Below are positions 24,477 through 33,126 of a stretch of 64,000 nt of DNA, in pieces. The first letter of the stretch is position 1. The number at the start of each line of letters is the position of its first letter. Source of the DNA: Sporolactobacillus shoreae (GTDB lineage: Bacteria; Bacillota; Bacilli; Bacillales; Sporolactobacillaceae); assembly GCF_004684935.1 (NCBI RefSeq), contig NZ_SRJD01000011.1:1-64000 (forward strand), read 5' to 3'. The notes under the pieces were generated by a model. It saw nothing but the letters and a program-made list of their open reading frames with translations. It was not told where the DNA came from and did no database searches. Position numbers and translations under genes: made by a program.

Positions 24477-24547
24477 AGCGGGTGATGGGAATCGAACCCA
24501 CGACGAGAGCTTGGGAAGCTCTAATTTTACCATTAAACTACACCCGC
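24477..24547 (-). tRNA. tRNA-Gly (anticodon CCC)
   Basis: Minus strand, 71 nt, folds into a full cloverleaf: acceptor GCGGGTG/CACCCGC with discriminator U, D-arm GTTTAATGGTA, anticodon stem AGAGC/GCTCT with loop TTCCCAA, T-arm GTGGG-TTCGAAT-CCCAT. The loop gives anticodon CCC (genomic 24513-24515), reading GGG glycine codons. CCA is not encoded. It is isolated between protein genes rather than in an rRNA-linked tRNA cluster. Confidence 0.92.
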
Positions 24548-24683
24548 ACCTTTAGGCAGCGCCTGACAAAGACAATGATTATCTTATAAGAAAGTTGTCT
24601 TTTTGTCAATGTCCGGTACTCGCACGTCTTCGTGCGTGCCCTTTTAATGATTGACTAAAAAATGGAAATCAGAGGTGTTCTTT

Positions 24684-24953
24684 ATGAAAGCCATCCTAAC
24701 AGTAATCGGTAAGGATAATGTCGGCATTATTGCAGGCGTCAGCCGGCAGCTCGCCGATCTGCAGGTGAATATTCTGGATGTATCCCAGACGATCATGAAC
24801 GGCTATTTTACAATGATGATGATTCTTGATCTCTCAGCAGCCAAAGAAACTTTTGGAGACGTCAAGAAAGCTCTGGCGGACAAGGGCGATGAATTGAACG
24901 TGCAGATTAAGATCCAGCGTGAAGAAATTTTTACTTCGATGCACAGTTTATAA
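24684..24953 (+). CDS. ACT-domain protein, UPF0237 type
   Basis: 89 residues forming one ACT fold: [37 protein letters not shown] is the standard small-ligand regulatory pattern (start, GxDxxGI turn, helix). ATG 24684 follows AGAGGTG. The next gene, encoding the large UPF0210 protein, starts 20 bp later; this ACT-plus-UPF0210 pair is a frequent arrangement in Firmicutes. It presumably binds an amino acid or similar ligand to control its partner. Function not established. Confidence 0.88.
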   Translation: MKAILTVIGKDNVGIIAGVSRQLADLQVNILDVSQTIMNGYFTMMMILDLSAAKETFGDVKKALADKGDELNVQIKIQREEIFTSMHSL

Positions 24954-24973
24954 AATGGAGGTTCTCGGAAACG

Positions 24974-26329
24974 ATGGAGACAAATCAGATCCTGGAAACA
25001 ATAAGGATGATCGAGGAAGAAAAGCTAGATATCCGTACGATTACAATGGGGATATCCCTGCTTGACTGTATCGACAGCGACGGAGGAAAAGCGCGTCAGA
25101 AAATTTATGATAAAATAACCCGACTAGCTCAAAATCTGGTCAGAACGGGAGAAGATATCGAGAATGAATTCGGTATCCCGATCATTCACAAGAGAATTTC
25201 AGTAACACCTATTGCGATGGTTGCCGGGGCCTCAGGGGACAAGGATTATGTGGCTTATGCGAAGACACTAGATGAGGCGGCTAAAGCGACGGGAGTCAAT
25301 TTCATCGGCGGTTTCAGTGCGTTGGTTCAGAAAGGGTATACGGTCGGAGATCGAAGGCTGGTCCAGTCGATTCCGGAGGCACTGGCTGTAACTGAACTCG
25401 TCTGCTCTTCTGTCAATGTCGGTTCGACACGTTCGGGTATTAATATGGACGCGGTCGGGGAAATGGGCCGAATCGTCAAAGAGACGGCGGAACGGACGGC
25501 TGATGCACAGGGATTGGGCTGCGCCAAACTGGTTATTTTCGCGAATGCGGTCGAAGACAATCCATTCATGGCTGGAGCTTTTCACGGAGTTGGCGAGGCG
25601 GACTGTATCATTAATGTAGGAGTCAGCGGTCCCGGCGTTGTCAAGCGCGCTCTGGAAAAAGTTAAAGGAGAACGGTTTGACGTTGTTTCTGAGACGATCA
25701 AGAAAATCACCTTCAAAATTACGCGCATGGGGCAACTGGTCGGGCACGAAGCCTCGACACGACTGGGGGTTCCATTCGGGATCGTCGATCTTTCTCTTGC
25801 TCCGACCCCGGCCGTAGGTGACTCAGTAGCGCGCATTCTTGAAGAAATGGGCCTTGAGTCGGCAGGGACACATGGCACGACAGCGGCGCTTGCCCTGCTG
25901 AATGACGCGGTTAAAAAAGGAGGCGTCATGGCCTGCAGCCATGTCGGCGGGCTGAGCGGAGCGTTTATACCAGTGTCTGAAGACGCGGGCATGATTGAAG
26001 CTGTGGAAGTCGGGGCTCTTAACATACAGAAACTTGAGGCGATGACCGCGGTGTGCTCCGTCGGTCTTGATATGATCGCGATCCCCGGTGATACGCCGGC
26101 TGAAACGATTTCGGCCATGATCGCTGACGAGGCAGCAATTGGTGTGATCAATAACAAAACAACAGCCGTGCGGGTCATTCCTGCCCCGGGCAAAAAAGTC
26201 GGGGACAACGTTGAATTCGGCGGACTTCTTGGACGAGCCCCCGTCATGGCCGTGAGCAGTCATTCAGCCGCGGAATTTATCGCACGCGGCGGCCGTATTC
26301 CGGCACCAATCCACTCATTTAAAAACTAG
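24974..26329 (+). CDS. UPF0210 (DUF711) family protein
   Basis: 451 residues covering the UPF0210/PFL-like family in full. Recognisable conserved stretches are [32 protein letters not shown] and [14 protein letters not shown]. The fold resembles glycyl-radical-enzyme-like barrels, yet there is no glycyl radical motif and no known reaction. ATG 24974 has GGAGG 12 bp upstream, somewhat far. The stop codon TAG lies at the exact border of a MITE-like element that follows. Confidence 0.88.
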   Translation: METNQILETIRMIEEEKLDIRTITMGISLLDCIDSDGGKARQKIYDKITRLAQNLVRTGEDIENEFGIPIIHKRISVTPIAMVAGASGDKDYVAYAKTLDEAAKATGVNFIGGFSALVQKGYTVGDRRLVQSIPEALAVTELVCSSVNVGSTRSGINMDAVGEMGRIVKETAERTADAQGLGCAKLVIFANAVEDNPFMAGAFHGVGEADCIINVGVSGPGVVKRALEKVKGERFDVVSETIKKITFKITRMGQLVGHEASTRLGVPFGIVDLSLAPTPAVGDSVARILEEMGLESAGTHGTTAALALLNDAVKKGGVMACSHVGGLSGAFIPVSEDAGMIEAVEVGALNIQKLEAMTAVCSVGLDMIAIPGDTPAETISAMIADEAAIGVINNKTTAVRVIPAPGKKVGDNVEFGGLLGRAPVMAVSSHSAAEFIARGGRIPAPIHSFKN

Positions 26330-26451
26330 GCTATGTTAAAGCTCAATGTTGATTTTGTTGATTGAGCGTAAGGGGTGCTGGCTTTTGCGGAAACAGCAGA
26401 CCAAACGAACGCTTGAGACGAAAAGCAACAGACAAGATTTAACACAGAGCC
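26329..26451. mobile_element. MITE-like element, copy 1
   Basis: 123 bp without coding capacity. Left end GGCTATGTTAAAGCTCAAT and right end, read inverted, GGCTCTGTGTTAAATCTTG; both ends continue with a TGTTG-[A/C]-TTTT block, so they are imperfect terminal inverted repeats of about 28 bp. The same ends flank copy 2 at 48013-48087. The element begins at the last base of the UPF0210 stop codon. No clear target duplication is visible. I do not recognise the parent transposase and none is in the window. Confidence 0.7.
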
Positions 26452-26474
26452 CAAAGTTAGAACGGAACAGAAGA

Positions 26475-26513
26475 TAAAAAAGGGGATCCGTATGGCTTCA
26501 CGCGGATCCCCTT
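26475..26513 (-). terminator. Terminator of a small minus-strand gene
   Basis: AAGGGGATCCG (26480-26490) pairs with CGGATCCCCTT (26503-26513); on the minus strand it ends in TTTTTT. It supports the reality of the small gene at 26521. Confidence 0.85.
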
Positions 26514-26520
26514 GTGTCAC

Positions 26521-26820
26521 TTATTTTTTATCCTGCTTATGTTCAGGACCGCAATCGTGCCCGTCTCCGGTTCTCTGGGCACGTTCTTTTTCTTCAATAG
26601 AATGTTCATCCAGCGGCTGGGCAAATTCTTCATTTGCAAGGTTTTCCGACTTCTGTTGCTGGTTTTTCAAGTTTTCGGCTTTCAAATTAAAATCGGACAT
26701 TTGACTCACAGCTTTCTCTAAGATTTTGGCGCTTTGTCGCCATTCATTAGTGTGAACTGTTTTTCCGCAATTATGCTGATCTGCGGTCAATAATGGAAAC
26801 AGGAGATCAAGGGTTTGCAA
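26521..26820 (-). CDS. Small acidic protein of unknown function
   Basis: Up to 99 residues from TTG 26820 (GAGG about 10 bp upstream). Shorter readings start at GTG 26709 or ATG 26700, the latter giving 59 residues. The conserved-looking part is the hydrophilic C-terminus rich in Glu, Lys and Gln, with an EEFAQPLDEHSIEEKERAQ stretch that distantly recalls YfhD-like spore-associated proteins; the resemblance is weak. A perfect terminator starts 8 bp after the stop, which is the best argument that it is a gene. It is divergent from the FMN reductase gene. Confidence 0.5.
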   Translation of the reverse strand: MQTLDLLFPLLTADQHNCGKTVHTNEWRQSAKILEKAVSQMSDFNLKAENLKNQQQKSENLANEEFAQPLDEHSIEEKERAQRTGDGHDCGPEHKQDKK

Positions 26821-26902
26821 CTGTTAACTGCCTCGTTCATAATCTGAAGAGACAAAGAAAAAATGAACATGGTCTGCCGTGTTTTGGAATAAGAGGGGTA
26901 AT

Positions 26903-27466
26903 ATGAATAAAGTGGTGATATTATCAGGCAGTCCTGCTCCAGGATCGCGCACGGAAAAGGTTCTTCAGTTTATGGGGGATAAGCTTCAGGAGCATGGCGT
27001 TTCAGTAAAAATCATATCTGTTCGCGAAGTGTCGCCGGAAACGCTTTTTCACGCTGATTTTCAAGCCCGGGAGATCCACAGAATTGCGGATTTTCTGGCC
27101 GGCGCAGACGGATGTATCGTCGCTTCGCCGGTTTACAATGTTTCTCTGACGGGCGTGTTAAAAGCGCTGCTAGACGTGCTTCCAAGAGATATTTTCAGTG
27201 GCATGCCGGTCCTGCCCATGATGACGGGGGGAACTGAGAAACATTTTATGGCTTTGGACTATGCACTCAAACCGGTGCTTGCTTTTATGAAGGGCGATAT
27301 TCTGCGAGGAATTTATGTGATGGACAAACAAATCAGCCGCACCGGGAATCCGCCGATCAAGGATGAGGAAACACTTCGGCGTATGGATGGCCAGTTAGCC
27401 GAACTGCTGGGGCGCATGAAACTGAAGGAAAGTACGTTATGCGGGGATGCCGAAGTTAAGGGGTGA
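26903..27466 (+). CDS. NADPH-dependent FMN reductase family protein
   Basis: 187 residues, flavodoxin-like fold: VVILSGSPAPGSRTEKVL (phosphate loop), ADGCIVASPVYNVSLTGVLKALLD and a MMTGGTEKHFMALDYAL stretch are typical of SsuE/azoreductase-type FMN reductases. Supplies reduced FMN or reduces quinones. ATG 26903 follows AGAGGGG. The stop is 5 bp before the polyphosphate kinase start, so they share a transcript; I see no functional link beyond that. No sulfonate monooxygenase gene is nearby. Confidence 0.85.
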   Translation: MNKVVILSGSPAPGSRTEKVLQFMGDKLQEHGVSVKIISVREVSPETLFHADFQAREIHRIADFLAGADGCIVASPVYNVSLTGVLKALLDVLPRDIFSGMPVLPMMTGGTEKHFMALDYALKPVLAFMKGDILRGIYVMDKQISRTGNPPIKDEETLRRMDGQLAELLGRMKLKESTLCGDAEVKG

Positions 27467-27471
27467 TTCAG

Positions 27472-28248
27472 ATGGATCGTTTGAGCGATACAGATCTGAC
27501 AAAGACGATTAAAACCCGAAATGAGTATGAAAAAAAGTTAAAAAAGTATCAGTTAAGGCTTCTTTCATTGCAGCATTTGCTCTTCGAAGAGAACATCGCG
27601 GTCATCTTTGTTTTTGAAGGATGGGATGCAGCGGGAAAAGGCGGTACAATCAGACGGGCCGTCGCCAATCTTGATCCCAGAGGTGTGCGGGTGACGTCTA
27701 TTGCTGCGCCTGCCCCTCATGAAAAACGATATCATTATATGCAGCGGTTCTGGAGAAAAATTCCCCAGTTTGGACAAGTGGCTATTTTTGACCGATCATG
27801 GTACGGGCGCGTACTTGTTGAGCGAGTGGAAGGTTTCGCGGAAAAAAAAGAGTGGAAACGGGCTTATAGAGAAATCAACAGCTTTGAAAAACTGCTGACA
27901 GATGACCACTACATTATTGAAAAATTCTGGCTGCATATCAGCAAAGAGGAACAGTATAAACGTTTTAAAGAGCGTGAAAGCAATCCGATGAAACACTGGA
28001 AAATAACAGATGAAGACTGGCGGAACCGGGCGAAATGGGACAAGTATCTGACCGCGGCCGAAGAAATGTTTGAAAAAACCGATCAGCCCTATGCACCGTG
28101 GCACATCATTCCGGCCAACAGCAAGTGGTACGCCCGTGTGGCAGTCATCCGGCAGATGGTTCAGGCGATCGAAAACGATCTGAAAAAACGCGGTGTCACG
28201 CTGCCCACTTATCCGGATCTTCGGTCGAAAGATAAGGCGGAGAAATAA
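27472..28248 (+). CDS. Polyphosphate kinase 2 family protein
   Basis: Transfers phosphate between polyphosphate and nucleotides. The 258 residues show Walker A GWDAAGKGG (50-58), the catalytic ANLDPRGV stretch, and the lid motif DRSWYGR (107-113). One PPK2 domain only; short class I/III-like form that typically phosphorylates ADP/GDP or NMPs using polyphosphate. ATG 27472 follows AAGGGGTGA. An exopolyphosphatase gene follows after 154 bp, making a polyphosphate module. Direction and nucleotide preference are not deducible. Confidence 0.9.
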   Translation: MDRLSDTDLTKTIKTRNEYEKKLKKYQLRLLSLQHLLFEENIAVIFVFEGWDAAGKGGTIRRAVANLDPRGVRVTSIAAPAPHEKRYHYMQRFWRKIPQFGQVAIFDRSWYGRVLVERVEGFAEKKEWKRAYREINSFEKLLTDDHYIIEKFWLHISKEEQYKRFKERESNPMKHWKITDEDWRNRAKWDKYLTAAEEMFEKTDQPYAPWHIIPANSKWYARVAVIRQMVQAIENDLKKRGVTLPTYPDLRSKDKAEK

Positions 28249-28402
28249 ACCTTCAAGATCATTCAAACGAGACACGTGGCGTGGCAGAAAATGATTGTCA
28301 GCAACAATGGATGCAGTAAGCGATACTTCATTTAAACCTGATCGTTGCAAGTGTCGGCCGGACATGTTTACGCACCAATATTAATTGAGAGGAGTGGGCG
28401 TA

Positions 28403-29938
28403 TTGGAAATTGTACAGAAGCACGCAATGATTGATATTGGCTCTAATTCAATACGTCTTGTTGTCATCGGGATAGACAGGGATTATTTTTTCGAGGAATT
28501 ATTGAATTTTAAAGCTGTTGCCCGATTAAGCAATTACATAGATGCAAGTGAAAATCTGAGCGAAAGAGGCATTGCTGTCCTGCTGACCGTTCTCGATCGC
28601 TTTCAGTCGATTATTTCGCGTGAAAGAAAGGTGACCATTGTTGACGTGGTGGCAACGGCGGCGATGCGCAAAGCAAAAAACAGGGATCAGGTTATTGCAC
28701 GTGTTAAGGAGCGTACTGGTCTCAGTGTCCGGCTGCTGTCCGGTTTAAAAGAAGCCTATTATGGCTATTATGCCATCATAAACTCAACATTCATTGAAAA
28801 TGGTATCTCAATTGATATTGGCGGCGGGAGTACTGAAGTCACCATGTTCCGTAATCGTGAACTGATTCATGCGCACTCCTTTCCGTTTGGCGCCGTCACT
28901 TTGTACCAAACTTATTTTGCGAGTGGTGACCCCCAGGCTGAGTCCAGGCTCGAATCCTTTCTGAAAAGGACATTCTCCCAGTTTGACTGGCTGGTTGGCC
29001 AGGGACTTCCAGTAATCGGAGTTGGCGGTACGGCGCGAAACCTGGCAAAAATTGATCAGGTTCGCCAGCACTATCCGATGGTTGGTTTGCATCAGTATAC
29101 GATCCCGCGTGAACGATTAGCCAATCTGACCCATGAGCTGGCTCTGATCGGTCAGGAAGCACGGGAAAATATGGATGGGCTGTCCAAGGACCGGTCGGAT
29201 ATTATTGTGCCTGCCTCTGCGGTCATCAATATGCTCGTGCAAATGAACAGCGGTGAAACGTTCACACTCAGTAATGAAGGTTTGCGCGAAGGTGTCTTCT
29301 TTGAATGGATGCTGCATCAAAGGGGTGTGGAGAAAATTCCGTATGTCCTGAATGAAAGCATTCGCCATCTCAGACACAATTTTAATCTGGATTCCAGCCA
29401 TACCAGTTATGTGAAGGCACTGGCCTTTCAGCTATTGAATGGAATCATTCCGGTGATTGTCAGTAAATTTTCTGACAAGAGGATGGCGTGGGTGCTGTCC
29501 CACAGCGCGGACCTGGCTTATATTGGCGAGTACGTGAACAATGAATCGAGCAGTGCGCATACATTTTATTTATTGACGAACATCAGCATTAACGGAATCA
29601 GTCACCATAACAGACTTGCTCTTGCCTTGGTTGCCTCGTTCAAAAATCGTGAAAAAATGCTTGATTTTGCTGCGCCTTATGCAGGGATGGCCAGCAAAGA
29701 TGAACTGAAAATGTACGAAATGCTCGGGGCCGTTCTCAGACTGGCTCATGACTTTGACCGGACAAGGCAACATGTTGTGGATGAAGTGAAAGTTAAAGTC
29801 TCCAAAAAAAAGCTGCTGCAGTTGACCGCTTACTACCATGACGATGCTTTTTTTGAAGAACAGGCCGCCCAAAAGCATAAAAAACATCTGGAGCGGGCCC
29901 TGAATTTGCCGGTAGCCATCCGGTTTATTAAACACTGA
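28403..29938 (+). CDS. ppx: Exopolyphosphatase, Ppx/GppA family
   Basis: Releases terminal phosphate from polyphosphate (or converts pppGpp). From TTG 28403 (GAGGAG 8 bp upstream) 511 residues: actin-like ATPase fold with DIGSNS (11-16) and DIGGGSTE (138-145), then a C-terminal HD-like helical domain after about 310, as in bacterial Ppx. The 154-bp gap to the kinase gene holds nothing I recognise. Next to PPK2 it argues for controlled polyphosphate stores. Confidence 0.9.
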   Translation: MEIVQKHAMIDIGSNSIRLVVIGIDRDYFFEELLNFKAVARLSNYIDASENLSERGIAVLLTVLDRFQSIISRERKVTIVDVVATAAMRKAKNRDQVIARVKERTGLSVRLLSGLKEAYYGYYAIINSTFIENGISIDIGGGSTEVTMFRNRELIHAHSFPFGAVTLYQTYFASGDPQAESRLESFLKRTFSQFDWLVGQGLPVIGVGGTARNLAKIDQVRQHYPMVGLHQYTIPRERLANLTHELALIGQEARENMDGLSKDRSDIIVPASAVINMLVQMNSGETFTLSNEGLREGVFFEWMLHQRGVEKIPYVLNESIRHLRHNFNLDSSHTSYVKALAFQLLNGIIPVIVSKFSDKRMAWVLSHSADLAYIGEYVNNESSSAHTFYLLTNISINGISHHNRLALALVASFKNREKMLDFAAPYAGMASKDELKMYEMLGAVLRLAHDFDRTRQHVVDEVKVKVSKKKLLQLTAYYHDDAFFEEQAAQKHKKHLERALNLPVAIRFIKH

Positions 29939-30064
29939 TCGGAAGGACCTGCGCCAGTTAATTCTGACATCAGTCCTTGTCAAAACCGGAGAATAGGCGG
30001 AAAATGAAAGTGTTTGGAAATTCAAATAATCTGTATCTGTAAGTTCATCGGGAGGAGTCAGGTT

Positions 30065-31069
30065 ATGTCAATCTTAGTTTTGGGCGGTGCAGGATATATT
30101 GGTTCGCACGCCGTTTATCAGCTGATTGATGCCGGAGAAGATGTTGTCGTTGTCGATAATCTGCAGACCGGCCACAAGGAAGCGCTGCATCCGCAGGCTA
30201 AATTCTATCAGGGAGATATCCGCGATAAAGCGTTTCTCGATTCGGTTTTTAAAAATGAAAAAATTGACGGAGTGATTCATTTCGCGGCTAATTCGCTCGT
30301 CGAGGAGTCTGTTGAAAAACCGTTGAAGTATTTTAACAACAACGTCTACGGTATGCAGATTCTTCTTGAAGTGATGAAGGACAACAATGTGAAGCATATT
30401 GTCTTTTCATCGACTGCGGCGACTTACGGTGAGCCGAAGCAGGTTCCGATCACTGAAGAGATGCAGACAATGCCAACCAACCCCTATGGCGAAACAAAAC
30501 TCGCGATGGAAAAAATGATGAAGTGGTGCGATCGCGCTTATGGAATGAAGTTTGTTGCGCTGCGTTATTTCAACGTTGCCGGAGCGAGCAAGAAGGGAAA
30601 AATCGGCGAAGATCACCATCCAGAGACACACCTGATTCCGATTGTTCTGCAGGTGGCGGCCGGAGAACGTGAAAAAATATTAATTTTCGGTGATGATTAT
30701 CCGACCAAAGATGGTACGTGCATCCGTGACTACGTGCATATTGAAGACCTGATTGCTGCGCATCGTCTGGCCCTCAGCTACCTGCTGAAGGGCGGTCAGA
30801 GCGATGTCTTCAATCTTGGCTCGAATGAAGGATTCTCAGTCAAAGAGATTATTGAAGCCGCGCGCAAAGTGACTGGCAAATCAATACCTGCTGAAATAGC
30901 ACCACGCCGGGCCGGTGATCCCAGCACACTCATTGCTTCGTCGGACAAGGCAAAGAAAGTGCTCGGATGGAAACCGGAACACACAAACATCCCGGAAATT
31001 CTGGCAGATGCCTGGTCGTGGCACAGCAGCCACCCGAAAGGTTACGCGACTTTGGTAGAAAACAAATAA
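30065..31069 (+). CDS. galE: UDP-glucose 4-epimerase
   Basis: Interconverts UDP-glucose and UDP-galactose using bound NAD. 334 residues: Rossmann motif GGAGYIG (7-13), catalytic SST (115-117 region) and Tyr141-x3-Lys145 (YGETK), GRDYPTKDG-like loop seen as [20 protein letters not shown] 30065 follows GGGAGGAG. Single gene with its own terminator, so probably for cell-wall or exopolysaccharide precursors rather than a Leloir operon. Confidence 0.95.
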   Translation: MSILVLGGAGYIGSHAVYQLIDAGEDVVVVDNLQTGHKEALHPQAKFYQGDIRDKAFLDSVFKNEKIDGVIHFAANSLVEESVEKPLKYFNNNVYGMQILLEVMKDNNVKHIVFSSTAATYGEPKQVPITEEMQTMPTNPYGETKLAMEKMMKWCDRAYGMKFVALRYFNVAGASKKGKIGEDHHPETHLIPIVLQVAAGEREKILIFGDDYPTKDGTCIRDYVHIEDLIAAHRLALSYLLKGGQSDVFNLGSNEGFSVKEIIEAARKVTGKSIPAEIAPRRAGDPSTLIASSDKAKKVLGWKPEHTNIPEILADAWSWHSSHPKGYATLVENK

Positions 31070-31076
31070 GTAATTG

Positions 31077-31104
31077 AGCTTCCCGCGAGTGGGGAGCTTT
31101 TTTG
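31077..31104 (+). terminator. Intrinsic terminator after galE
   Basis: AGCTTCCC pairs with GGGGAGCT (one G-U) followed by TTTTTT. Confidence 0.85.
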
Positions 31105-31172
31105 TTTGTAACGGCGATTCAGGCGTAGAAGACGAAAACAGTGCAATAGAAAATTGAAAGTCAAAGTTCGAA

Positions 31173-31240
31173 TTCAACCTAATTAAGTGAAAATTCAACC
31201 GAATCAGATTAAAGTTCAACCCAATTTAAGAAGTTCAACA
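31173..31240. repeat. 21-bp-period mini-array 3 (core TTCAACC)
   Basis: TTCAACC begins at 31173, 31194 and 31215, 21 bp apart, preceded by AA or AAG; a fourth, slightly changed copy (TTCAACA, 31234) is 19 bp further on. This is the shortest and least regular of the four arrays. It lies 70 bp after the galE terminator and before a YcxB-type gene in the same direction. Confidence 0.7.
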
Positions 31241-31369
31241 CGAATGATAGAAGCTTTAGCATAATCTAGAGTTCAAGGCTAGAGGTTTTTACTATGAATT
31301 AAACGAATATTATACCAAACAGTCATTCGGCGAGTATTTAAAAAAAATCGATATGGAAGTGATCAGCCT

Positions 31370-31876
31370 ATGGAGAATAACGACATTAATTTCATCGGCA
31401 AGTTGACTTTTAAAGAATATAGACAAGCAAGAAGCCATAAAATGAGAATGATTGATTGGATCGCCACTCTTTTGATATTGATCCTTGGCTTCTTAATTTA
31501 TGCAAAAAACACGCCTTTGATAGCCTCAGTAATTATTTCTTTATTCTACACCCTTGTATTTGTTGTTTTATTGCAAATGATGTTATGGATCATTTATCGT
31601 ATTCAATTTAAAACGGATCCAATTTTGAGGAATGAGCGTTGTTTTTCAGTTCAAAAGGATGGCCTTCATGTTTCTACTAAAAATTCTGAGGTGTTTTATG
31701 GGTGGGACGGACTTCGCTCCGCTTGTGACTATAAAAATATTTATTTGCTTTATGTGTCAGCGCTAAGAATGATCATGATCCCCAAGAGATTTTTTGACAA
31801 AGAAGAAGAGATTGAAGCCTTCGAATGTTTATTGTCGGCTCATATTTCTTCTGAAAAAATTAAATTAAACAAATGA
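31370..31876 (+). CDS. YcxB-like membrane protein
   Basis: 168 residues: short N-terminal strand (INFIGKLTFKEYRQA), two membrane helices (about 29-48 and 50-75), then a cytoplasmic PH-like YcxB domain (RCFSVQKDGLHVST...VFYGWDGLRSACDYKNIYLLYVS). Family function is unknown. ATG 31370 has only GGAAGTG upstream. Codon use and composition are clearly more AT-rich than in galE or the met genes, which may mean recent acquisition. Confidence 0.72.
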   Translation: MENNDINFIGKLTFKEYRQARSHKMRMIDWIATLLILILGFLIYAKNTPLIASVIISLFYTLVFVVLLQMMLWIIYRIQFKTDPILRNERCFSVQKDGLHVSTKNSEVFYGWDGLRSACDYKNIYLLYVSALRMIMIPKRFFDKEEEIEAFECLLSAHISSEKIKLNK

Positions 31877-32008
31877 TTTCATAAAATTTTTTGATGAATC
31901 ATTGATAATCAGCATTGCTGGCGTAACAGGCCATGCCTTGACTTGGATCATATTCCGACAGATTTATACACTGGTGTAAAATTCCAATAAAAAAGGTACG
32001 ACAAACTT

Positions 32009-32037
32009 TTGACACAAAGTCGATTTCCATGTACAAT
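32009..32037 (+). promoter_or_regulatory. Promoter of the met operon
   Basis: TTGACA (32009-32014), 17-bp spacer, TACAAT (32032-32037): near-consensus, 25 bp before the SAM riboswitch. Confidence 0.88.
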
Positions 32038-32062
32038 CAAATCACTAACCAATTAAATACTT

Positions 32063-32222
32063 CTTATCCAGAGCGGCGGAGGGACAGGCCCGATGAAACC
32101 CGGCAACCCAATTGATTCATAGATTAAGGTGCTAATTCCTGCAAAATCCAAATCCGGATTTTGAAAGATAAGAGAAGAATCGGAAACGAACAGCTTCTCT
32201 TGCCGGAGAAGCTGTTTTTTTT
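32063..32222 (+). ncRNA. SAM-I (S-box) riboswitch with terminator
   Basis: Aptamer 32063-32173: P1 CTTATC / GATAAG, the AGAGcGGcGGAGGGA and CCCGGCAACC signatures, AAGGTGCTAATTCC, and a closing GAAAGATAAG. Expression platform: ACAGCTTCTC (32190-32199) / GAGAAGCTGT (32206-32215) plus eight T; the AGAGAAG segment next to P1 can pair with the terminator arm as antiterminator. When S-adenosylmethionine is plentiful, transcription of metQNI stops. Confidence 0.96.
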
Positions 32223-32295
32223 ACCGCATTTCTCTGGATCTGAGTATTCGTGTTGGAAGACTAAGCCATCATATAACGATTTGGGGGAAAGCAGA

Positions 32296-33114
32296 TTGAA
32301 AAAATTCGTCAAGGTAATGTCAGTTTTACTGACTCTTACAGTAGTATTCGCACTTTCAGCATGTGGTAATGGATCTTCAGGTGCCCTGAGCACAAAAGAA
32401 GTCACCGTGGGTGTGACAGGGGGACCGCATCAGCAGGTTATGGAAGAAGTGGCAAAATTGGCTAAGAAAGACGGCCTGACCATCCATCTGAAGGTGTTTA
32501 ATGACTACAATCAGCCGAACATCGCGCTGAATGATAAGGAACTGGATGCAAACAGTTACCAGACGCTTCCTTTCCTGAAGAACCAGATTCAGAATAAGGG
32601 CTACAAGATTACGGACGCTTTTAAAACTGTTGCATTCCCAATGGGCATTTACTCAAAAAGCATTAAGAGTTTAAGCGATTTGAAGAACGGCGACAAAATC
32701 GCTGTACCAAACGACCCGGCCAACGAACTTCGCGCATTGCAGTTGTTTGAAAAAGCGGGTGTCATTAAGCTGAAAAAGGGATCCGACATCACATCCACAA
32801 AACGCGATGTCATCAGCAATCCGAAGCATCTGCAGATTATCGAGCTCGATGCGGCTCAGCTTCCGAAGCAGCTGGACGAAGTAGCTGCGGCCGGTATCAA
32901 TACGAACTTCGCGATGGGCGCGGGCCTGACGGTTCTGAAAGATTCCATTTATCATGAGCCGTTGGTTAATAATCCATATCCGAACTATTTCGTTGTCCGC
33001 ACAGAGAATAAAAATGATCCGGTTGTGAAAACCATTGAAAAATACTATCATTCTTCTGAAGTTAAAGCATTCATCCAGAAACAATTCGGCGGTTCTGTTG
33101 TTCCGGCGTGGTAA
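32296..33114 (+). CDS. metQ: Methionine ABC transporter, binding lipoprotein
   Basis: Captures methionine outside the cell. From TTG 32296 (GGGGGA 7 bp upstream) 272 residues: lipobox LSA-C (Cys23), then a NlpA/MetQ domain with EVTVGVTGGPHQQVMEEV and ANSYQTLPFLKNQ. An open frame reaches back into the riboswitch terminator, but that part is leader RNA. First gene of metQNI, controlled by the SAM riboswitch. Gene order binding protein, ATPase, permease matches several Bacillales. Confidence 0.94.
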   Translation: MKKFVKVMSVLLTLTVVFALSACGNGSSGALSTKEVTVGVTGGPHQQVMEEVAKLAKKDGLTIHLKVFNDYNQPNIALNDKELDANSYQTLPFLKNQIQNKGYKITDAFKTVAFPMGIYSKSIKSLSDLKNGDKIAVPNDPANELRALQLFEKAGVIKLKKGSDITSTKRDVISNPKHLQIIELDAAQLPKQLDEVAAAGINTNFAMGAGLTVLKDSIYHEPLVNNPYPNYFVVRTENKNDPVVKTIEKYYHSSEVKAFIQKQFGGSVVPAW

Positions 33115-33126
33115 GGAGTTATTGCA

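Noticed and set aside
32161-32295. 45-codon N-terminal extension of MetQ
   Set aside because: Falls in the riboswitch P1 strand and terminator; the lipoprotein signal starts at TTG 32296.
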